Below, one piece after another: positions 1 through 6,291 of a DNA stretch of 18,623 nucleotides (positions are counted from its first letter, which is position 1; each line of letters starts with the position of its first letter). A model generated the notes under the pieces. That model saw nothing but the letters and a program-made list of their open reading frames with translations, made no database searches and had not been told where the DNA came from. The position numbers and the translations under genes were made by a program. The DNA lies in contig URAL01000034.1 of the NCBI GenBank assembly GCA_900545805.1, positions 1-18,623 of the forward strand, read 5' to 3'. This DNA is from an uncultured Eubacteriales bacterium (lineage in GTDB: Bacteria > Bacillota > Clostridia > Oscillospirales > Oscillospiraceae).

Positions 1-1831
1 TGCTGCCGGCCTTGCGCATGAGTTCATTAAACGGATCTACCATTGCGCTGCCGGAGGCGGATATTATGCTTCCGGCAAAGGATATTATCCTCTCGGGCTG
101 CATACCGGCGAATACGCGCGTTCGGCTTATCTTGACGCAGCCCTTCGGGAACAGATCGGCATCTGTTATGATAAGGTGCTTTGCCTTGCCGATGTCATAA
201 AGCCCCGACCAGCCTGCTATCGTTGAGCCGCTGCGTATGAGGCTTTTTATCGAAATGAAAAACGGCAGGGGGAAGCTTATGAGCATCGCAATGGGCGCGG
301 CACACACGAATATGCCGGAGAGGATGTGCGCAAAGGCCGAAAAGCTCTTGCTGACAGCGGCGGCGACAATGCTCAAAATGAGGGCTGCTGCAATAAAGTA
401 CGGCGTAAGCACGCCGAAGACCGATTCGTCCGGACCGTCCTCCTCGGTGCGGCGGACTATGCCGTCGACGGGCTTTCTGCCCTTGACAAGTGTGATATCC
501 CCGCCGGAAAGCTCGGACTCGGCTGTCAGAACATACGGATGCCTTGACACGGCCGCGGTACTGAATATGACACGGTTGCTGCGTGCGTTCATAACACAGC
601 CGAGCAGAGTAAACGCTATCGTCAGCGAGGGAATAACGCAAAACGGCACGACCTTCTCTCCGACGTTTGCTGCAGACAGAAAAGCGTCTGTCATGCAGAA
701 AAGGCACGATACGACGATTAGAGCGCTTGCGTGAAGCTTGAATTTAACTATGCTCGTTATGCCGGTCGTTATGATGTCAAGTCCGCAGAGCATGACGGAT
801 ATCATCATGATAAGACACACGGCGCTTTTTACGCCCGCGTCAAACAGCGCTCCGGGCACGGGCAGACCGTAGGATATGTACATCATGACGGCGCACAGGA
901 TGAAGGCTATACGTGTTCTCAGCCGCAGACCGGCTATGTGCTTGTCGTAAAATCTCGCGGCCTTGTCCGGCGGCATCTCCTCGCCGAGCTCCTCCGATTC
1001 ATAGCTCGTCTCGCCCAATGTCACCTGACTTTGCTTTATCTTCATTGCGATGAACGCGAGAGCGGAGATGACCGGCACGGCGACGGATTCGCGGAAAGAC
1101 TTGGGCTCTCTGCGAGCTTTTTCCCTTTTAGGCGGCTCAGGCTCTATAACGGTGTAATCCGCATCGGCCGCGTATTTATCCTCGGGGCTTTCCTCTATGC
1201 CCGAGCCCTCGTACAGATCGGGCTCCGACTCTTTTTGATTATCCTCAAAGCTGATCCTGGTATGCTCCGGGATATCCTCGGGCTTTGACAGATCGGCAGG
1301 GGAGCAAACCGGCTCAGTGCGCTTCTTTGTCGGCTCCGGCTCCGCGGCAGGCGCCGGCCCGGACTCGATCACGTGACCGCCGGTCTTGTCCTCATGCCTG
1401 AACTCGGCGATTATACGGTCTACCTCGTCGAGCATCCCATCGGTATCACCGGTCTCAGCAGAGCCGGACAACGCTGCCGCTTCTTTTGCGGGAGCGGGAG
1501 AGCGTATGCTGTCCTCCGAGGCAAATTCGCGCCGGATCTTCTCCGGATCAAGCTTCGAGGTGCTCTCCGAAACGCTGTCCTCCGACTCAAACTCTGCGGC
1601 TATCGCATCAGGGTCAAAATCGTATTCCTTCTGTACGGGAGCGGAATTTATGCCATCGTTTATGGCGGCGGAGAACACCTCGTCGAGCGCCCCTGAAGCG
1701 TCCTTTATAGGCTCTCTCGGCTCAAAGACGGGCTTTTCGGAGACAGGCTCTTCGTCGAGAGAGCCGAACTCGCTTAATATACTGTCAAGGTCAAAATGGA
1801 AATTGACAGAGCTTTTATCGTTTGAACTCAT
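1..1831 (-). CDS. P-type ATPase-like membrane protein with degenerate catalytic motifs (3' end beyond window)
   Basis: The reading frame is open from ATG at 1831 to the left edge (610 residues seen, no stop). A GAGGG ribosome site precedes the start, 13 nt after the rlmB stop, so the two are co-transcribed. Residues 1-250 are acidic, probably cytosolic, with four copies of a degenerate D-x-I-x-x-E-F-x-x-E-D motif. From about 305 there are several hydrophobic segments (about 306-328, 337-358, 370-388, 394-414, 472-493, 500-528). Residues 444-459 (GDITLVKGRKPVDGIV) match the A-domain signature of P-type ATPases. Residues 511-556 follow the pattern leading from the CPC helix to the phosphorylation site, but the CPC position reads AAPIA. 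The DKTGTLT position reads TDADLFPKG (556-564), and TGES is absent. I infer a P-type ATPase relative that has lost phosphorylation; a distinct non-ATPase family is the alternative. Substrate unknown. Confidence 0.72.
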   Translation of the reverse strand, partial: MSSNDKSSVNFHFDLDSILSEFGSLDEEPVSEKPVFEPREPIKDASGALDEVFSAAINDGINSAPVQKEYDFDPDAIAAEFESEDSVSESTSKLDPEKIRREFASEDSIRSPAPAKEAAALSGSAETGDTDGMLDEVDRIIAEFRHEDKTGGHVIESGPAPAAEPEPTKKRTEPVCSPADLSKPEDIPEHTRISFEDNQKESEPDLYEGSGIEESPEDKYAADADYTVIEPEPPKREKARREPKSFRESVAVPVISALAFIAMKIKQSQVTLGETSYESEELGEEMPPDKAARFYDKHIAGLRLRTRIAFILCAVMMYISYGLPVPGALFDAGVKSAVCLIMMISVMLCGLDIITTGITSIVKFKLHASALIVVSCLFCMTDAFLSAANVGEKVVPFCVIPSLTIAFTLLGCVMNARSNRVIFSTAAVSRHPYVLTAESELSGGDITLVKGRKPVDGIVRRTEEDGPDESVFGVLTPYFIAAALILSIVAAAVSKSFSAFAHILSGIFVCAAPIAMLISFPLPFFISIKSLIRSGSTIAGWSGLYDIGKAKHLIITDADLFPKGCVKISRTRVFAGMQPERIISFAGSIISASGSAMVDPFNELMRKAGS

Positions 1832-1844
1832 AAATTACCCTCGG

Positions 1845-2609
1845 TCAGCCTCTGCGCTGGCGCAGGACTTCGTACATGATTATTGAAGCGGCGGCGGAAG
1901 CGTTCAGGGAGTTTATCCTTCCCGCCATGGGAATGCTCACGATAAAATCGCAGCTTTCGCGCACGAGTCTTCCCATGCCGTCGCCCTCGGAGCCGATAAC
2001 GATGGCGCAGGAGCCGGAAAAGTCTGTTTTCCAAAGCTCACTGCTGCCCCCGGCCGCCGCGCCGTAGACCCAAACGCCCTCGTCCTTAAGCTCCTTGAGA
2101 ACGGACGGGATGTTCGGAACGCGGGCTATCCTCATATGCTCGGCGGCTCCGGCCGAGGCCTTGCCGACGATGGCGGTCAGCCCCGCGCTGCGGCGCTTCG
2201 GTATTATAACGCCGTGCGCTCCGGCGCACTCGGCGCTGCGGATTATTGCTCCGAGGTTTCTCGGATCGCTCACCTCGTCGCAGACGATGATAAACGGCTG
2301 CTCGCCGCGCTCCCCGGCAAGGTCGAGAATGTCGGATACCTCGCAGTATTCGTTGACGCCTACAAGCGCCACAACGCCCTGATGCGCCTTCGTCACCGAC
2401 ATGCCGTCAAGCTTGCGGCGGTCGGCATCGACAACGACTATCCCCGCCTCACGCGCCTTGGAAGCGATATGCCCCAGCGTTTTATCCGTCTCGCCCTTGG
2501 CTATGAATATCTTATCTATACTGCGCCCTACGCGCAGAGCCTCAATAACGGCGTTTCTTCCCTCGATTATATCGTTTTTGATTTCAAAATTGTTTTCTCT
2601 GTTTTGCAT
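1845..2609 (-). CDS. rlmB: 23S rRNA (guanosine-2'-O-)-methyltransferase RlmB (TrmH/SpoU family)
   Basis: 254 residues, the usual RlmB size. The family transfers a methyl group from SAM to the 2'-O of a 23S rRNA guanosine (G2251 in E. coli) during 50S maturation. An N-terminal substrate-binding domain (IIEGRNAVIEAL) is followed by a SPOUT knot domain with all three SpoU motifs: NLGAIIRSAECAGAHGVIIP, the IVIGSEGDGMG motif and IPMAGRINSLNAS. I chose the ATG at 2609 because AGGTGA lies just upstream and because the frame's upstream extension to 2720 would run through the promoter at 2653-2681. First gene of a two-gene transcript with the P-type ATPase-like protein. TrmH relatives methylating tRNA are the alternative, but the NSLNAS motif and length favour RlmB. 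Confidence 0.93.
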   Translation of the reverse strand: MQNRENNFEIKNDIIEGRNAVIEALRVGRSIDKIFIAKGETDKTLGHIASKAREAGIVVVDADRRKLDGMSVTKAHQGVVALVGVNEYCEVSDILDLAGERGEQPFIIVCDEVSDPRNLGAIIRSAECAGAHGVIIPKRRSAGLTAIVGKASAGAAEHMRIARVPNIPSVLKELKDEGVWVYGAAAGGSSELWKTDFSGSCAIVIGSEGDGMGRLVRESCDFIVSIPMAGRINSLNASAAASIIMYEVLRQRRG

Positions 2610-2652
2610 CTTTTCACCTATGCTCACATTTGCAGATAATAATACAAAATAT

Positions 2653-2681
2653 ATTCTAACATATCCTTGCAGAAGTTTAAA
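2653..2681 (-). promoter_or_regulatory. sigma-A promoter of rlmB, extended -10
   Basis: On the minus strand, TTTAAA (2676-2681) is followed after 17 nt by TAGAAT (2653-2658), preceded by TGT, which gives an extended -10. The predicted start near 2646 leaves a leader of about 37 nt before the ATG at 2609. Not experimentally supported. Confidence 0.6.
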
Positions 2682-2729
2682 GGGAAAAGTTTTTTCCTGC
2701 GACAATTTTTTTGTGGACATTATAATGAT

Positions 2730-2757
2730 TTGGATGTAAGATGCAAGATAGTATACT
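2730..2757 (+). promoter_or_regulatory. candidate promoter of the rhomboid-like operon
   Basis: TATACT (2752-2757) is a good -10 and TTGGAT (2730-2735), 16 nt upstream, a weak -35. The -10 lies within the 10-bp palindrome TAGTATACTA (2749-2758), and similar ACTATA words recur at 2764-2780. It lies back to back with the rlmB promoter in a 191-bp divergent intergenic region. Confidence 0.4.
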
Positions 2758-2800
2758 ATAGATTACTATACCTAACTATGTCCTGCGAAAGGAAAGCAAT

Positions 2801-3646
2801 ATGAAAAAGCTTAATAAAAAGATAGACATGTTCTGCTACAGGCATCCGAAATTCGGAATACCGAACCTTATGCTGTACATCGTCGTTATAAGCCTTGCCG
2901 TCTGGCTGCTGAGCATTATGGACAGCAGCAGAACGCTTTTGAGCTACTTTGCGTTTTCACCCGAGCTCATACTGAAGGGCCAGGTCTGGCGGCTTATAAC
3001 GTTTATGTTCATACCGCAGGATCTGAGCATGTGGGCTCTGCTGTTTTTTTATTTTTACTACTGGATCGGCAGTACGCTCGAACGCGAGTGGGGCACGGCG
3101 AGATTTAATATTTTCATCTTCTCCGGCGTTATACTGACCATTATCTACGGCATGGTGATTTACTTCATCACAGGGCAGTCGGCCTCCATCGGAACCTATT
3201 ACATCTACCTGTCGATGTTCTTTTCATTTGCGACGCTTTATCCGAACACGCAGGTGCTGTTTATGTTTATAATCCCCGTGAAGATCAAATGGCTTGCGTA
3301 TATAAATGCGGCGTTCTTCGTGTTTGAGATGCTCGCGACCAAATTCCCGTTCAATCTCCTGCCGCTGATAGCGATGCTCAACTATCTCATCTTCTTCGGA
3401 GCAGATCTTATTTCGTCAATTTCCTCCGGCAGAACGCACTACAGCAAAACAACGGTCAATTTCAACCGCGAAAAGCAGAAGATCAAATACGAGCAGCGCC
3501 AGAAGGATTATAACTATAAATGCTGCGTCTGCGGCAGGACAGACAGAGATTTTCCGAATCTTGAGTTCCGCTACTGCTCAAAGTGCGCAGGCTATCACTG
3601 CTTCTGCCAGGATCACATAAACAACCACGTTCATTTCACTGAATAA
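2801..3646 (+). CDS. rhomboid/derlin-like membrane protein with C-terminal zinc-ribbon, catalytic residues absent
   Basis: 281 residues with GAAAGGA upstream of the ATG. About six hydrophobic segments lie between residues 22 and 208. The first loop has the rhomboid/derlin hallmark GQVWRLITFMFIP (60-72), and REWGTARFNIF (95-105) also fits the superfamily. Rhomboid proteases need Ser in a GxSG motif in TM4 and His in TM6. The equivalent stretch here is GTYYIYLSMFFSFATLYPN (131-149) without GxSG, and the last segment LPLIAMLNYLIFFG has no His, so I infer a pseudoprotease. The tail (about 240-276) has paired Cys and His (CCVC 241-244, CSKC 259-262, then HCFC and two further His), fitting one or two zinc sites on the cytosolic side. 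First gene of a likely operon with the beta-propeller protein 21 nt downstream. Client or partner unknown. Confidence 0.85.
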   Translation: MKKLNKKIDMFCYRHPKFGIPNLMLYIVVISLAVWLLSIMDSSRTLLSYFAFSPELILKGQVWRLITFMFIPQDLSMWALLFFYFYYWIGSTLEREWGTARFNIFIFSGVILTIIYGMVIYFITGQSASIGTYYIYLSMFFSFATLYPNTQVLFMFIIPVKIKWLAYINAAFFVFEMLATKFPFNLLPLIAMLNYLIFFGADLISSISSGRTHYSKTTVNFNREKQKIKYEQRQKDYNYKCCVCGRTDRDFPNLEFRYCSKCAGYHCFCQDHINNHVHFTE

Positions 3647-3667
3647 GCATACAGGGTGGATAAGAAT

Positions 3668-5392
3668 ATGGATAAGAGAAAGAAAACTACGGTAAAGACC
3701 GTGATCGGGGCGGTCATACTTGCAGCGCTTCTGGTCGTGCTGGTGCTTGTCGTCATTCGCGGCGTCAAGGCAAATAAGAGTCTGGGCGAGGCGGCTGAGA
3801 CCCCCATTGTGACTGCGGCGCCTACGCCGGCGCCCACTCCCGAGCCGACGCCCGCGCCCGTCGGCCTGCCTGACTTCAAGCCGCGCTCCGTTGACGGGAC
3901 AGAGCCGGAAAGACTCATTTCAAGCACGGCCGTAATGGTCGACGGTGAGCTCGTCGAGGAGTACGAGAGCGATTATGAGATAAACTTCGACCTTCCCGAA
4001 AAATATACGGAGCTTGAAGGCGTCATTACCTTCCGCGGAGATAATTACCGCACCGGCGCGGCCTGCGGCACGGCAGCCGTCAGCAGTAAAACGCTCACAA
4101 AGCTCTGGACGAAATCGACTGGCGGCCTGAGCGATACCGACGGTATCTACTGGTCCGGAAGCGGATGGACAGGGCAGCCTCTTATCGTAAAATGGCCCGA
4201 GGCGACGCGCAAGAACATGAGCGCGATGTATGCCTGGGCACGCGAGAAAAAGGAGCTCGTCGAGGTCATTTACGCGACGCTCGACGGACATGTTTATTTC
4301 TATGAGCTCACGAGCGGAGAATACACGCGTGAGCCGCTGAATCTCGGCTTTAACTACAAGGGCGCGGGCGCTCTTGATCCGCGCGGCTATCCCATACTTT
4401 ACGTCGGATCTGGCGTTAACAGCATAAACGGCAGATCACGAGTGAAGGTCGTCAACCTCATTGATAACTCCGTCATGTTTGAGTTCGGGCATAACGAAAC
4501 CTTTGCAAACCGCAACTGGCATATGTTCGACTCATCGCCGCTTGTGAGCGCGGAAACAGATCAGCTCATCTATCCCGGAGAAAACGGAATACTCTACATC
4601 ATCCATCTCAACACAAAATACAACGAGCAGACGGGAGAGCTGTCCGTGGACCCGGACAATATAGTGAAATGGAAGTACAGCAGCACAAGAAGCGGCAGCC
4701 GGTACTGGCTGGGTGTCGAGTCATCGGCTGCGATAATCAACAACTACATTTTTCTTGCCGATAACGGCGGAAATCTCATGTGTCTCGATCTTAATACGCT
4801 CAAGCTCGTCTGGGCGCAGGATGTCCTTGACGATACAAACTGCTCCCCGGTCGTCGATATCGAGGACGGGCATCCGTATATATACATAAGCACCTCGTTC
4901 CATTACGGCTGGCGCTCGTATTCGACCGCAGCTATACCGATATTCAAGATCAACGCCGAGACGGGCGAGATCGTCTGGCGCACCGACTATACCTGCTACA
5001 CCGTGCAGGATCTCTCCGGCGGCGTTCAGGGGACGATTGCGGTCGGAAAGAACAAGCTGTCGGACATGATATTCGTTCCCGTTGCACGAACTCCGGGAGC
5101 AAGCTCCGGAACGCTTGTCGCGCTTAAAAAGGACAGCGGTGAGAAGGTCTGGGAAAAGGAAACGTCGATGTACAGCTGGAGCTCACCCGTGGACTTCTAT
5201 GATGCCGACGGCAACGGCTATCTGCTGTACTGCAACTCCGGCTTCAATATGTTCCTGATAGACGGAAAAACGGGCGAGCAGCTCGACTATATGAACCTTG
5301 GCGGCAACATAGAGGCTTCACCGGCGATGTACGGAAATTACGCCGTCGTCGGTACACGTGCGATGCGCACCTATTGTATACAGGTAAATTAA
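3668..5392 (+). CDS. membrane-anchored PQQ-binding-like (BamB/WD-type) beta-propeller protein
   Basis: 574 residues. I chose ATG 3668 because AGGGTGG lies 8 nt upstream; an in-frame GTG at 3656 falls inside that ribosome site. Residues 11-31 form one membrane helix after a Lys-rich start, giving an extracellular orientation. A Pro/Thr linker (APTPAPTPEPTPAP, about 50-65) leads to a large domain starting with GVITFRGDNYRTG. Blade-like repeats such as LKLVWAQDV, GEIVWRTDY and GEKVWEKET are typical of PQQ-like propellers; no quinone enzyme residues are recognisable. Such domains usually act as protein-interaction or envelope scaffolds. It sits between the rhomboid-like gene (21 nt before) and the EFR1 gene (35 nt after). 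The Pro/Thr stalk resembles that of the SGNH hydrolase at 12150. Specific role unknown. Confidence 0.87.
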   Translation: MDKRKKTTVKTVIGAVILAALLVVLVLVVIRGVKANKSLGEAAETPIVTAAPTPAPTPEPTPAPVGLPDFKPRSVDGTEPERLISSTAVMVDGELVEEYESDYEINFDLPEKYTELEGVITFRGDNYRTGAACGTAAVSSKTLTKLWTKSTGGLSDTDGIYWSGSGWTGQPLIVKWPEATRKNMSAMYAWAREKKELVEVIYATLDGHVYFYELTSGEYTREPLNLGFNYKGAGALDPRGYPILYVGSGVNSINGRSRVKVVNLIDNSVMFEFGHNETFANRNWHMFDSSPLVSAETDQLIYPGENGILYIIHLNTKYNEQTGELSVDPDNIVKWKYSSTRSGSRYWLGVESSAAIINNYIFLADNGGNLMCLDLNTLKLVWAQDVLDDTNCSPVVDIEDGHPYIYISTSFHYGWRSYSTAAIPIFKINAETGEIVWRTDYTCYTVQDLSGGVQGTIAVGKNKLSDMIFVPVARTPGASSGTLVALKKDSGEKVWEKETSMYSWSSPVDFYDADGNGYLLYCNSGFNMFLIDGKTGEQLDYMNLGGNIEASPAMYGNYAVVGTRAMRTYCIQVN

Positions 5393-5427
5393 AAATTTGC
5401 ATAGAGGAAAAGGAAAGGGAAAAGACA

Positions 5428-6171
5428 ATGAAATACGCGATTTTCTACTTCAGCCCCTGCGGCGGCACAAAAACCGTTGCGGATATCATCAGCAGGGAGC
5501 TCGGCGACGCGCCCATGCAGGAGCTGACCACTCCGAGCATGAACACGGCCATCGACCGCGATACGCTCACGTTCTTCTGCATCCCGGTCTACGGCGGCAG
5601 GATACCTAAGCCCATGTACGATCGCATGAAGATCATAACAGGTGATAAAACCCCCTGCGTGCCCGTAGCAGTGTTCGGCAACCGTGCGGTGGATGACGCT
5701 CTGCTCGAAATGAGCGAGCTTGCCGCAAAGTGCGGCTTTGTGACCGTCGCCGGCTGCGAGATCGTGGCTCCGCATTCCATCGACCCCGAGTTCGGCGCGG
5801 GACGTCCCGACGCTGCCGACAAGGCGAAGATACATGAGTTTATCGAAAAGCTGAAGTCTATGGACAGCTTCAGCCCCGTCAAAATGCCCGGCGACCCCGG
5901 CTACGCCAAGAAAAAGAGCGCGGCACTGCCCCTGTACCCCGTAGCATCGAGGGAGTGCATCGGCTGCGGCATCTGCGAAAAGTACTGTCCGGCGGGAGCA
6001 ATAAAGGGCAAGCACATGAGGACCGTGCCGACAAAGTGCATAAGCTGCATGAGATGCGTTGCAATGTGCTCGACCGAGTCGCGCAAGGTGCCGGCTCCCA
6101 TGCGCCTGGCCGCTCACCTCACGCTCAAAAAGCTCTGCTCCGAGCGTAAGGAGGATAAATTTTATCTCTGA
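5428..6171 (+). CDS. EFR1 family flavodoxin-ferredoxin
   Basis: 247 residues. The start MKYAIFYFS is preceded by AGGGA and removes an 18-residue upstream extension. Residues 1-150 are flavodoxin-like, with an FMN phosphate loop FSPCGGTKT (8-16) and a PVYGGRIP loop (53-60). The C-terminus carries two 4Fe-4S motifs: CIGCGICEKYC plus P (Cys 177, 180, 183, 187) and CISCMRCVAMC (Cys 204, 207, 210, 214). EFR1 proteins are predicted cytosolic electron carriers of anaerobes joining FMN to two clusters. Last gene of the 2801-6171 group. The next gene, an Fe-S/FAD oxidoreductase, has its own promoter but could be a redox partner (inference). Confidence 0.92.
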   Translation: MKYAIFYFSPCGGTKTVADIISRELGDAPMQELTTPSMNTAIDRDTLTFFCIPVYGGRIPKPMYDRMKIITGDKTPCVPVAVFGNRAVDDALLEMSELAAKCGFVTVAGCEIVAPHSIDPEFGAGRPDAADKAKIHEFIEKLKSMDSFSPVKMPGDPGYAKKKSAALPLYPVASRECIGCGICEKYCPAGAIKGKHMRTVPTKCISCMRCVAMCSTESRKVPAPMRLAAHLTLKKLCSERKEDKFYL

Positions 6172-6199
6172 TAATTGTAAATTATCTGACAATTTCATA

Positions 6200-6229
6200 T
6201 TGTGCTAATGAGGATAAATGTGATATACT
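6200..6229 (+). promoter_or_regulatory. promoter of the oxidoreductase-hypA operon
   Basis: TATACT (6224-6229) preceded by TGA gives an extended -10. TTGTGC (6200-6205) lies 18 nt upstream as a weak -35. The predicted leader is about 56 nt and A-rich, ending in AAGGAG before the ATG. No terminator is visible after the EFR1 gene, so read-through is possible. Confidence 0.5.
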
Positions 6230-6291
6230 GAAAAAAGACCTGAAAAGTAATATAGGGAATAAATAATTAAGGAATAAGGAAGGAGCTACAT

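Noticed and set aside
237..1886. Several plus-strand frames over the left-edge region
   Set aside because: The minus strand is open for 610 residues with a ribosome site, membrane helices and P-type ATPase similarity. The plus frames are fragments rich in Arg/Ser/Cys.
2610..2720. N-terminal extension of RlmB to an ATG at 2720
   Set aside because: It lacks a ribosome site and covers the extended -10 promoter; the ATG at 2609 has AGGTGA and gives the usual protein length.
6173..6196. AATTGT/ACAATT repeat after the EFR1 gene as a terminator
   Set aside because: Only 6 A/T-rich base pairs with a 10-nt loop and no T run.
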